Source: Branchiostoma floridae (lineage: Eukaryota > Chordata > Leptocardii > Amphioxiformes > Branchiostomatidae). From it: 64,000 bases of DNA. The notes under the pieces are model-generated. The model saw nothing but the letters and a program-made list of their open reading frames with translations, was not told the origin of the DNA and searched no databases. The stretch's first letter is position 1, and every line of letters starts with the position of its first letter. Both the position numbers and the translations under genes were made by a program. The DNA is taken from assembly GCF_000003815.2 (NCBI RefSeq), contig NC_049987.1, forward strand, positions 24,502,283 to 24,566,282, in the 5' to 3' direction. Of the stretch, positions 21,128 through 32,443 are shown one piece after another.

Positions 21128-21967
21128 GGTGACTGCTGCGATCACACGTACAGTGCAGATGAGTATGGCAAGTTCGTCACTTTTTATTTGTGCTTTCACT
21201 TATCTGAAAGGTAATAGGTAACGCATATAACGTTACATGAAATGAAAAATACAGTTACTAGTACATGGTTAGCAGTAGTAGACAAGTAGCCTTGTGTGTA
21301 CAAGGCTTGCCTGACGTATAAAACACACTTTTAGCGACCGTTCCACTGGTAAGGACCCTACAACGGTGTGGGAGCGATCTAACAGCGAGAGATTGTGTTG
21401 TCAAGCAGATTAAAACATATTGGAGCAATGTCGCAGTCACTAAAGCTAAATTAGGTTGCTTGATTTTTGTCAACACAACAGCACACGAGTCATCATCATG
21501 GATTTCACTCACACATACCTGTAAAATACGTACCCAATTCGCCGCTTTTGTTGCAAAAATAGAATCCTGCGGATGCTATGTTTGTGTATTAAAACATTTC
21601 AGTCTGTATCATCCCATGTACCTTCCAAAATAAAGAGCTACTGCAAAGAAACGCGAGGAAAACACTACATTTTTGCAAATTTCCGCCATTTTGGATTTGG
21701 CGCTGGCGCGTTGCATTGTGGGAACTATCCTTTGGATCCTATAATTACTTGGCGATGGTAGGGGTGCAAGAAAAATAAAATATTTTTAATCCAGTCATTT
21801 TAAACACCATTTGCATATTAAAAAGAAATGACATCAACTATATAATGTTTTGTCTATATGCTGAAGTGTTATATGCGTTCTAATTTTACTATCATTTAAT
21901 TCATCGAATCTCTTACCCCTTTTTCATATATGGTATGATCCACGGATTCTATGGCGACCAAACAAAT
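21128..21967. promoter_or_regulatory. Bidirectional PIGM/AK9 promoter region
   Basis: The two start codons are divergent and about 840 bp apart. Near the AK9 side are CGCCATTTT (21684, YY1-like), TTTGGCGC (21696-21703, E2F-like) and GCATTGTGGGAA (21713). The AK9 start itself sits in AAATATGGCGGA, close to a TISU/YY1 start element used by short-leader mRNAs. No TATA box is evident. A 9-codon overlapping uORF starts at 21951. Confidence 0.5.
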
Positions 21968-23145
21968 ATGGCGGACGTAGAACAGGTGAGACTTTGATTT
22001 GAATTTTTTGCTAATTATCTATCCCGTTTCGAAACTTTACAACAACTTATCGACGTTTTTGACAGAATAAAACGATGGTTCATCTCCCTTGTGAATATAG
22101 TTTCTGTACATGCCCGTACAGCGGAGTTATCTCGGTTGAAATCATTGCGTGATGTTGTGGTTTTAGGTTCAGAATCCGTTGAGTGAGTTAGACAGCATAC
22201 AAAACATCAGGTCACTTGTTGATTCCAAGTCTTATCGTTTGTAGCATCCGATTCATTCAAAGTTTTACGTACCATATACATACTTGGGATTAAAAAGAAA
22301 CAGCTAACAATGAATTCAAAAGTTACCAACTCTTGAGAGAAGACAATTTTGTCTTGTGGCTTTTGACAACAGGACTGACCATGATAATCGTTGTATCAAA
22401 TTGGTTCATTTATTCCCGCTACTACATACGAGTATATCACTGCTGTCAGATAGTGTCGATCCAACGTATACATAAAGTGTCTCTACTACTTATGAATTAC
22501 CTAGGATAGATAATGAAAGACTCATTTTATATGACACCAATTACAATGTCAGACTTAAATTTATATAAACAGCATACGGTTACCGTACTATTTTGCTGGT
22601 CAACTTTGTGAAAGTTTCAGAACATCTTTGTGTCTTTCCAGTTCTGCCTCAAGTCAATCGGGACAACTGGGAAAATGAATTGGGTTATGGTTTAATTTTA
22701 GGGTTAGAACTAAGGTTGGGTTTAGGTTAGTGTTAAAGTAAGTCTTTTTCTTGATGACAAGACATCTAGCTCTAGGGACCATCCAAGTCATGGTTTCGTG
22801 TTGTCTTACATTTGTTTGTGAACTTTGAATGATCCTGTAGGCATCTGTTGATGAGGGAGGGGGGAGCATTGGACCAGGGATCAGTGTCATGAGTCTGAGC
22901 GACCTGCCCGAGGAACTGAAACCTCTGGAGGGAGACCCTTACAGTGAAGATGAGGTATGGCATAAGTTTTGCTTCTTCCGAAAGTTTTGCTTCTGTTATC
23001 AGAAACAAATATTTACAAGTAAAGCTTCCTCACCTTTTTAAGACCAACTTACATAAAGTAAAACCAAATATCATCACAATCCATTCAGAGGCATTTCAGA
23101 CTTTCTTAAGTTATGCTCACCACAAATATGCTGAAACGTAGACAG

Positions 23146-23201
<56 letters not shown>

Positions 23202-26200
23202 TGCATACACATACATGAACACACTCACACATAAGCACACAATACAATACTAAACCTGTAATTTTGTGGAAATAATTTCCATCGGGTTGCTTCTGAAATT
23301 ATAACTGTTTATTTCATCACATACTAGTAATGTATGTATAGATCTTTTATCGATGCATGATATGCTGAAAGAGAACAGCATCATTTTCTGTTTTTTCTTC
23401 ATTTCAGACGGAACTGAGAGCCCTGTTGTCCAAACCGACATGTTTCATCGTGATTGGGAAGCCGGGGTCCGGCAGAACTATGCTGGCACAGAAACTAGCC
23501 ATGACATGGAAGGCACAGCTGGTCAATCGTAAGTACTTACTTCAATGTCTTCAAAACTTTTATTGAAGTTTTTAACTGTCATTCAACACAAGAATTTTCT
23601 CACCTCAAATTTTCGGTCGCACATCCGTCGACCTTCGTAAGGAGTGGTGATTCAATTACTCTGAGCACGTGACCTAGGGACGCATGACTCAAGTAAAGAA
23701 TCATAAGCGGGGGCCAATATACAGCTGACAGAATGAGCTTTCATGCTTTTTTGTTTGTTCACCCTTTCCAAGTACATGCATTTTGTGTTCTTTCAGCTAA
23801 ATTTTCTCTTGTTAAACATGACAAAATGTTTGTATTAGAAGCAAGGATATATTCAGCTTCATATCTAGACCATATTATAGCATTATGATTACACCTTTAT
23901 TTTGTCATCTGTTTTGATCATTTTCAGATCATATTTAAACCAAATCTAATCTAGTTAGTTCATATGAACTTAAGGGTTAACTACATTAAAATCTCATATC
24001 CTGTGACTTCAAAAACATCAAAATGGTCCCCCTTTCTTTGTTCAAAAAACTAACTGCGCAATAACATTCAATTCTTCTTTCCCTTCAGCCACGGACATCA
24101 TCAATCAGAACATAGAACTGCAGACAGAGATGGGGATAAAGGTGGGTCATGCATCAACTTCATTTTTCCTGATTAATTTTAATTTATTATTACACTAATT
24201 ATACAAGCAGTATATAAATAGTCAGTATCTGAAACAGGGTCCTGAACAGTGTGGTCAGAGATGTTGCTATGACAGGCCTCAAATATCTTAAGACTCGTGT
24301 CCATTACTACCTTCTAAAGAAACAAGACCATTTGGCAGCTGAGAACACTTGTTTAGTCTCTGAACAGGGGAACTAGTCTAATAGCTCTTTCAACAGTAGT
24401 CATCTTCATATCTGTGGCTATTGTCCAGCACAGCAGATTACAAAAGAATAGGGTAGCACTGATAAAGATATATGGAGAAAATCAATCTTTATTTCTTATT
24501 CCTATTTCAGTGCCAAGAAATCCTGCTGCGAGGAGAGGCCATCCCAGAGGAGATGGTGGCTAAGATGGTTCAGGATAAAATCAACTCTTCTGAGGTCACA
24601 CATCACGGTAAGGGGGCTGTTACTGCCTGATGTTCTGTGGACTGTTCCATTTTAAACTTTCTCAAAGTTTCTGCAGGGTACAGTGCAGAATCCTATTTCA
24701 TCCCCCTGGCCCATTTCATCATAATGACTTCCTGTAGTAGTATCCGTATGACACTACTAGTAGTGTCCATTTACAGTACATCCATCAAATTTTAAGTGAT
24801 CTTGCCTCCAAACCAGGACTGTCTGTAGCTTTAATTATTTTTCCATCTCACTCATTGCTTGAGAGCCCATGCTGTTACTTTTCATTGTTCAATCTGTCAT
24901 TTTAAGCTTACAAAAATGCATTTTCTTCATTTTCTTCATTTTCTCAACAAGCAAATTTACATCATGCGATAGCCCTGCTCCTGCTCTTTTGACTTTTCTT
25001 ACCACTAGATATCTTTTTTTAAACGGAACATGTGTTTTGCTCAGGCTATGTGCTGGACGGGTTCCCCTGTATGGATGAGAGCTACATGAACATCCCAGAG
25101 CAGCTCGAGCTGGTCAAGAACTGGAAACTAAAACCTGACTTCATCGTCAACCTCAAAGTAAGTGTAGTGTAGTTTACATTAGTTTGTTTCTTTGTTTGTT
25201 TGTTTGTATTTCATACCTGGTAAACTGCCTCTTGGTGTAACACACCAGGTTTGTACTGAACAACAATAAACAACAATAAACAACAACAAGTTGCATATCC
25301 ACTCACTCTGGAAAAGTTCCCTACTTATTTTAATAAGTGTAGTGGGTCCCATAATGTGCTCCAAATGCACAGAGAGTTAGATGGCTGAGGGCATCAAAAA
25401 CAGTAGCGGAGTCAGCACTGTGTGGCTAAGCTTGTGGTCACGGGATCTAGAGGTCATGGGTTTGATTCCCGGCATTCCAGGCTAGACATTGTGTCCATGG
25501 GAAAGGCACTTTACACGACTTTCCTCACTCCACCCAGGTGTAAAAATGGGTATCTGACTTAGGTTGGGGAGGTAAAAGGCAGTGGAAGGAGAGGGTTGGG
25601 CTTCATCTTCCGATACTGTGCCCTAGACACAGTGGATAACAGCCCACTGCATCTACCATCTCAGAAAGGCTACAGGACTAACTGTACCTAACTATCTTTT
25701 ACTGGTACTTTCCTTTTTTTTTTTCAATCTTTATCAATCAAACCAACATACCTTGAGGATACCTTGAGGATACTTCGTTGTAGTAAGGCTCCCGCCTGTT
25801 GGCACAACCTCTAGATCTTCATTCCTTGTATCTCTTATGCTCCCAGAACTTGTCCAGCATTGTTTTAAAAGCGTTCACACTGTTTGCTGTTACCACTTCC
25901 TCGGGCAAAGAATTCCACAATCGAACTGTCCTTGTGGAGAACGACTGGCGTCGCACATTAGATCTGGCTAGTGGCACTTTAATCTTGAAGCAGTGACCCC
26001 TTGTTTTGTCGAGGTTTCCTAGCTCAAAGAAGCTCTCGGGATCGATTCGCTCTTTTTTGGTCATGATCTTATAGAGCTGAATCATATCGCCCCTTTCTCT
26101 TCTGTACTTGAGAGTTGGTAGTTTTAACTTTCTGAGTCTGGAACTATACGGCATCCCTTTCAGCGAGGGAACCAGTCTTGTTGCCCTATGCTGGACTCTC

Positions 26201-29200
26201 TCTATAATCTTTTGGTCAGTACTAAAATGGGGACCCCAGACCACATTTGCATATTCCAGGTGTGGCCTGACCATACATTTATACAAAATGGGTACTGAAC
26301 TTTCATCTAAATTGGTAAACGCTCTCTTCACTAGCCCTAAAACCTGGTTACCCTTCAGAGCTGCTGCTGCAGTATTAACATGAAACTTAAGCTGATCATC
26401 CACTGCCAAACCTAGATCTTTCTCAACTCTAGTTTGCTCTAGCTCATGACCACCTAGTGTGTACTTAGCCCTCTGGTTCTTACTTCCAAGATGTAGAATC
26501 TTACACTTGCCAGCGTTAAAGGGTAACTGCCAGATTTCTGACCAGTGCTCCACCGCACATAAGTCACGCTGTAAAGCCACCTGGTCAGCATGTGAACAGA
26601 TGGGTCGGTAAATTTTACTATCATCTGCAAAAATCTTAACTGTGCTTGTTATCACATCGGGTAAGTCATTTATATAGACAACAAATAGAGTCGGCCCAAG
26701 TACACTACCCTGCGGAATGCCACTTGTAACTTCACACCAAGGAGACTGTGAACCATTTATCACAACCCTCTGTCTTCTTTGGTGTAAGAAGTCTCGCATC
26801 CATGTAAGAAGTGTACCATCAATTCCATATGCTTTAAGCTTCACTAATAACCTCTGGTGGGGCACAGAATCAAAGGCCTTCTTAAAGTCCAAATATACAG
26901 AGTCGACTGATTCACCCCTCTCCAGGCTTAGGGACCAATCATTCATGACATCTAATAGTTGGGTTGTACATGATCTTTTAGGGACGAAACCGTGCTGTGA
27001 GTCAGTGAAAAGATTGTTAACCATAAAATGATCCACCAAAATGTCTCGAATGATTGATTCCAACACCTTCCCAACCACGGACGTCAAACTGACTGGCCTG
27101 TAGTTACCAGGCTCAGTCCTGCTGCCCTTCTTGTGTATGGGTGTTACATGTGCCTCTTTCCAATTTCTAGGTAGTTTCCCAACACTTAGTGATTTATTGA
27201 ATATTTGTGTAAGCGGGTAAGCTAACTGGTCAGCTAGTTCCTTCAAAAGACTTGGGTGCAAATCATCTGGACCCGCCGACTTGGCAGGGTTTAAGTTGGC
27301 AAGTTTATCCCTAACTATTTCCTGACTGGTCATAATCCTATCAAGGGTTTGAACTCCTGGTTTGGTACTCATACTGGGAATATTGGCCATGTCCTCATTA
27401 GTGAACACACTGGCAAAGTATTTATTTAATACATCTGCTTTGTCGTAGTCTGACTCTGCTATATTGCCATCAGGCTGAACAAGACTAGCTATCTTGGGTC
27501 TGGTACTCATACGAGATTTTGCATACCGCCAGAACACTTTGGGATTACTTTTCAAATCCTTAACTAGCTTTCGTTCGTACGAACTACATAGTTGTCTTGT
27601 CAAAGACCTCAAATAGTTCCTTGCCTTAGCATACCTCACGTAGTCATAAACTTTACCAGACTTTGCCCACTTAGACCATGCCCTACTTTTTTTCTTTCTA
27701 GCCCTCATTGCCTGTCTATTCATGTACAGCTTGTTTGGTTTCTGTTTGGGTTTCGTCAAAGGTATGCAGTCATCTACAACCTTCCCAACGATACCACAGA
27801 ACTGAGACCATGCTCCTGTCACATCCAGATCCCCCAGCATTTCGTCCCAATCTACTTTGCTGAGGTCCTCCTTAGCCTTCCCATAGTTGCCTTTCCCAAA
27901 GTTTCGTCTTGGCAAAGACTCTGTGGTTTTGTCAAACACACAGTCTATGGAAAAAGTTAAGCAGCAATGATCCCCTCTCCCCAGCCCGGGTGCATACTGA
28001 AGATTACCTATAGTCATGACTTCATTTGTAATTACCAGGTCTAAGACTGAAGGTTGCTGGTTTAGCCTGTGTCTAGTGGGTTCCATGACATGTTGTGTGA
28101 GGAAGTTGTCATTCAGACAATCCAATAGCAACTGACCATGGTGACCTGTACCCACTGTCGACATCCCACTACACCAATCAATCTCCTTTATGTTAAAATC
28201 CCCAGTAATAACAACATGCTTGGCGTTCTCCTTACACACCCTAGACAGTAAGTTGCAGAGTTTGGTAGTGCTATCTACTGGCTCAGAGGATGGGCTCCTA
28301 TACACACATCCTACAATTAAGGAGACCTGATTTCCCAACCCAAAGTTCAGAAATAACTGTTCATGGAATCCCACAGAGCCATAGTCGAGTACCCGCACCT
28401 GTAAGCTGAGTGATTTCTTGAAATATATAGCTATGCCCCTGGTCCCACTGGGTCCAAGATTTAGCTCGTCAGGATCAAAATTTGTGTAAATCTCGTACCC
28501 ATCCAGAGCTATTGTACACATTCTGAGTGGGTTAACTTGAGCCTTCGGAATTACTTCAGTCAAAACAATCAAATCTGGTGGGTCATTTGCTATAGAAAAC
28601 ATCAATTCCTCCCGCTTGTTGGGAAATTGGTCAGAGTTTGTGTATAATACTGACAATGGCCTGTCATTACAATAGAAGGGTTCCCCCCCATCCTGTGTAG
28701 TGTTGTGCCCATCCTCGTCTGCCTGTCATATTCTATTTCTATTGTTCTCCCCCACCAAACCACACTGGCGCTTTTCCTCACGCTGCCTACGGCTGATTTC
28801 CCTTTCCTTCCTAGTCAAGTCTGGTGCAATGAAAATGTTCTTAAAGCTACTGCTGTTGTTAAGCAGCTTGGCCCCTTTCAACAAGTGGTATCTGTCAGAT
28901 GGATCGTTTAGAGATACAAGCAACAGCCGGTTTTTGCCGGGAGTTACCTTACCTAATCTCGTGGTTTTCTGGATCAACAAGTTTTCAATACCCAGTTCCC
29001 TAGCCACATTCTGAGTAAAGACTGTGTCGTGGTCGTCAGTCGACGACTCAGGAACATTGTGTAAGATTATGTTGTTTTTTCTACGTACTGTTTCAATGTA
29101 ATCCTCTACTGTAACTATACTTTCGTCCCTCCTTCCACCGTTATGACTTGCCACACTGGCTTCCCTCCTAACATTACTGATGTAGTCTCCTACCATGGTA

Positions 29201-32200
29201 GCTACTGCATCCTCTTCTGTCGTCGTGTTGACATTTGAGGACACAGTACCCTCATCCCTCCCAACCTCTACTTCAGGTTCTGTAGTGACATCCCCCAACA
29301 GCTCGTCTAACTTCTTAGTGACATCCCTTAAGGTGCCTACTACCGACTCCACTATGCGATCCTTGTTTACATCCCTTTTGTTTCTTACTTTTGCATCCAT
29401 ATCACCCATAATACACGCTGCACAAGTGAAATCTAGACTATTTTTGGCAAGAAAGGAAACAGTGCTATCTGACAATTTAGCACAAGAACTGTGCCACCAG
29501 AAACTACACGAATCACAGTAAATCCACTGCCCTCCTTCTATATGCTCGCTACCACAGAAACATGAATCACTGGCATTATTTGCTTCCTCTGTCTCAATTT
29601 CCGGAACCTCAGGTAAGGGAACTCGCTTACCTTGTTTCCGTTCTGACAATTTGCCATGGTTACCACATATAATACCCGCTTGACTCTTTTGCACGTCAAC
29701 CACTGCTTCCTGCCTACTCTGGTAGGTTTTGTGCTCTACATTTTCTTTAGGCTGTGCTACTCTTTTCTTATTTCTTTGACGGCTAGTGAGGCTTGTTGAC
29801 GCCTCCGACGACCCGTTTGCGGCCGTGCGGTCGGAAGCCGACCTCTTTCCCTGGAGCCTCGTTGTTGGCATCCTTTACTCGGCTTTTCCCGCCGCGGAAC
29901 ACCGGTACACGACGTTGCCCTCCGGAAGACAGCGACACTGTGGCACACGGCGGTTCCTGCCGGGGAAGCTGTTCTCCTGACGCTCGTTGTGACTCGCCGG
30001 GGAGGGGGTACGAGTCCCCACCGCGGTTCCCGGTGCCTCCTACGTGGAACTGGGACTCGTCAACCGCGAAATCCTGACTCAATGCCGGGCCTACTCGTTT
30101 AGTCCGAAAAACTGCTAGTTCACCCCGTCAAGAGACAATAGCACTGACACTAGAGTGGAGAAAGGCTCGACGACTAAAATTTTTCAATATGGCGCCGAAC
30201 AGGACACCACGCGGTCTCCTCTAAAATTCCTCAAAAATGCGCCTGGAGCCCTAAAAAAAAATCTGCTAAAAACTACTCCAGAGACGAACTAACTCTTTAC
30301 ACAGCTAAAAACTAAATAGCCACGAGCTAAAAACACATAGAACTAAAGTTAAAAACCAGTATTGACTGGATTGGGAACGGGAGCAAGTTGAGACATGTCT
30401 TCTCTCTTCACGCATGCGCATATCATCCATTGCAGAGTACACTCAACAGTAGCGCTACTGAATATTATTGGACTAGTTAAACTGTCCAACATAAAAATTG
30501 GACTCACCCAAATTTTTGACTGAACAGCACCAGTCTTTGTAAAGGAATGAACAGTCCACTGCTGTCGGGACGTCACGTTACGCAGATAGAGCACATGACT
30601 CAGTGAGCAGTGGATCAATTGTTTCTTGTTGTCCTCAGATTCCCGACAAGGACCTGGAGAGACGGAGACTGGGACAGAGAGTGGACCCCCTTACTAACGA
30701 ACTCTACCCAGAGGACATCTGGAACCCAGAGAAGCCAGAACCCAAGGCACAGAAGGGGGAGGGTGAGGAGGAGGAGGAGGAAGAGGAAGAAGAGGAGGAA
30801 GAAGGGGAGGGAGAAGAGGTGAGAAGGATGGTCTATTTGTTAGGATGGTTTGTTTGTGCTTCAAACTCTAAAATATAACACTTATAGAAAATATGCTGAA
30901 CAAACAGTTTCATGCTTTGATGCTTTTATTAGTCCATAATCATATACTTAATTATGACAAAGATTTGAAGTAAAATGTTTTCATCTGTAAATCCATGAGC
31001 TTTTTGGAAGGAAAGGACAGTAAAAATGTTGAACACAATTGCTCCATTGTTGTATTGTAGCTATAAAGGGCGAGCTTGTCAGATTATTCAACTATGCTGG
31101 ATACCAAATTTTCATATGGCAGGGACAGATGAATGGTAATGGTTATCATGTTTAACACCTATGTTACTTATACAGCTACAGTTAAAGAACAATCCTAACT
31201 TGTGCTACCAACACATATGCCCGGACATTGAATTCCTGTCCTTGGTACTGACTGGATGTGCTTGTTTGATATGTGCCAATAAAAGAGTCCAGGCCTTGGT
31301 GCTGAATTCCTGTTTGTTAAATGACCAGCAGATGAAGGGATGTCTGCATTTGTTTATTTATTTGTTTGTTTGTTTCATTAGGGGGATGAAGGGATGCCCC
31401 CAGAGCTGGACCCAGAGATTCTGGCCCGACTGGTGAAGAGAGTAGAAGACCTGCCAGAGTACATCACACACAACATTCAGGAGTACAAGGACAACATGCT
31501 CAGGACACTAGAGGTAACTTCTCATCACCTAACCCCTAACCGTAACCCTTACCCCTAACCCTAACCCTAACCCTACATCACACACAACATACAGGAGTAT
31601 AAGGACAACATGCTCAGGACACTAGAGGTAACTTCTCATCACCTAACCCCTAACCCTAACCCTTACCCCTAACCCTACATCACACACAACATACAGGAGT
31701 ACAAGGACAACATGCTCAGGACACTAGAGGTAACTACTCATCACCTAACCCCTAACCCTTAACCCTAACCCCTAACCCTACATCACACACAACATACAGG
31801 AGTACAAGGACAACATGCTCAGGACACTAGAGGTAACTACTCATCACCTAACCCCTAACCCTTAACCCTAACCCCTAACCCTACATCACACACAACATAC
31901 AGGAGTACAAGGACAACATGCTCAGGACACTAGAGCTATGTTCAAGTCACATCCTCCAATTTTCACACTTGTGTTCCTTGAGGACGATCTCTCCATTCAA
32001 ATAAGTATCTCTTACTCTAGCTGGCCTCTGACTGAAACATCTTTAAGTTTTTAACCCTGCCATTGACCTGTCAGAAAAGAATACTTTTGTATGAGCCTTT
32101 TTCCCATTTTTCTAATGAATTCAGGTTCTCTCTATTTAAACCAATGTCTACCTTCCTGACCATCAAAAGAAACCTCATGTTGCAAAGCCTGTCTGTCTAT

Positions 32201-32443
32201 ATGTCTGTCTGTCTGTCTGCCTGTGAGACTACCAAGTTTTTAGTCAAAAACTGAAGTAGTAGTTGTTTTTCTAAAACACTACTTTCCGTTCTCCCCCAGG
32301 ACTACATGGCAGACCATGACCAGCAGTACCTGATCGAGCTGGACGCCAACAGCAACCATCGCCTCCTCTTCTCCCAGCTCATGACCAAACTGGACACATT
32401 CATCCTGCGCCGTGCCGCTGTGCCCATCAGACTCCACGACCAG
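21968..32443 (+). CDS. AK9: AK9 exons 1-9: first adenylate kinase module
   Basis: Exons: 21968-21985, 22841-22954, 23408-23528, 24089-24141, 24511-24607, 25045-25157, 30639-30818, 31382-31513 and 32300-32443 (residues 1-324). The P-loop GKPGSGRT has Arg 67 where the catalytic Lys is expected, which may weaken or abolish catalysis in this module. GYVLDGFP (135-142) is the conserved core strand and loop. Exon 7 ends in a run of Glu. The 5.5-kb intron between exons 6 and 7 holds a SINE and a near-intact LINE on the opposite strand. Confidence 0.9.

Larger units (their letters stand above)
25735..30200 (-). mobile_element. Near-intact CR1-type non-LTR retrotransposon
   Basis: The element carries ORF1 (PHD finger and RRM-like) and ORF2 (endonuclease and reverse transcriptase), both uninterrupted, in AK9 intron 6 on the opposite strand. 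The 3' end is near 25715-25760, where an A-rich tail follows a duplicated TATCCTCAAGG-like motif. The 5' end is uncertain (about 30100-30350) and I could not define target-site duplications. Intact ORFs suggest a young insertion. Confidence 0.85.

Noticed and set aside
21128..21199. Longer PIGM N-terminus starting at 21199
   Set aside because: The codon at 21199 is GTG; the first in-frame ATG is 21127 and gives a family-like length.
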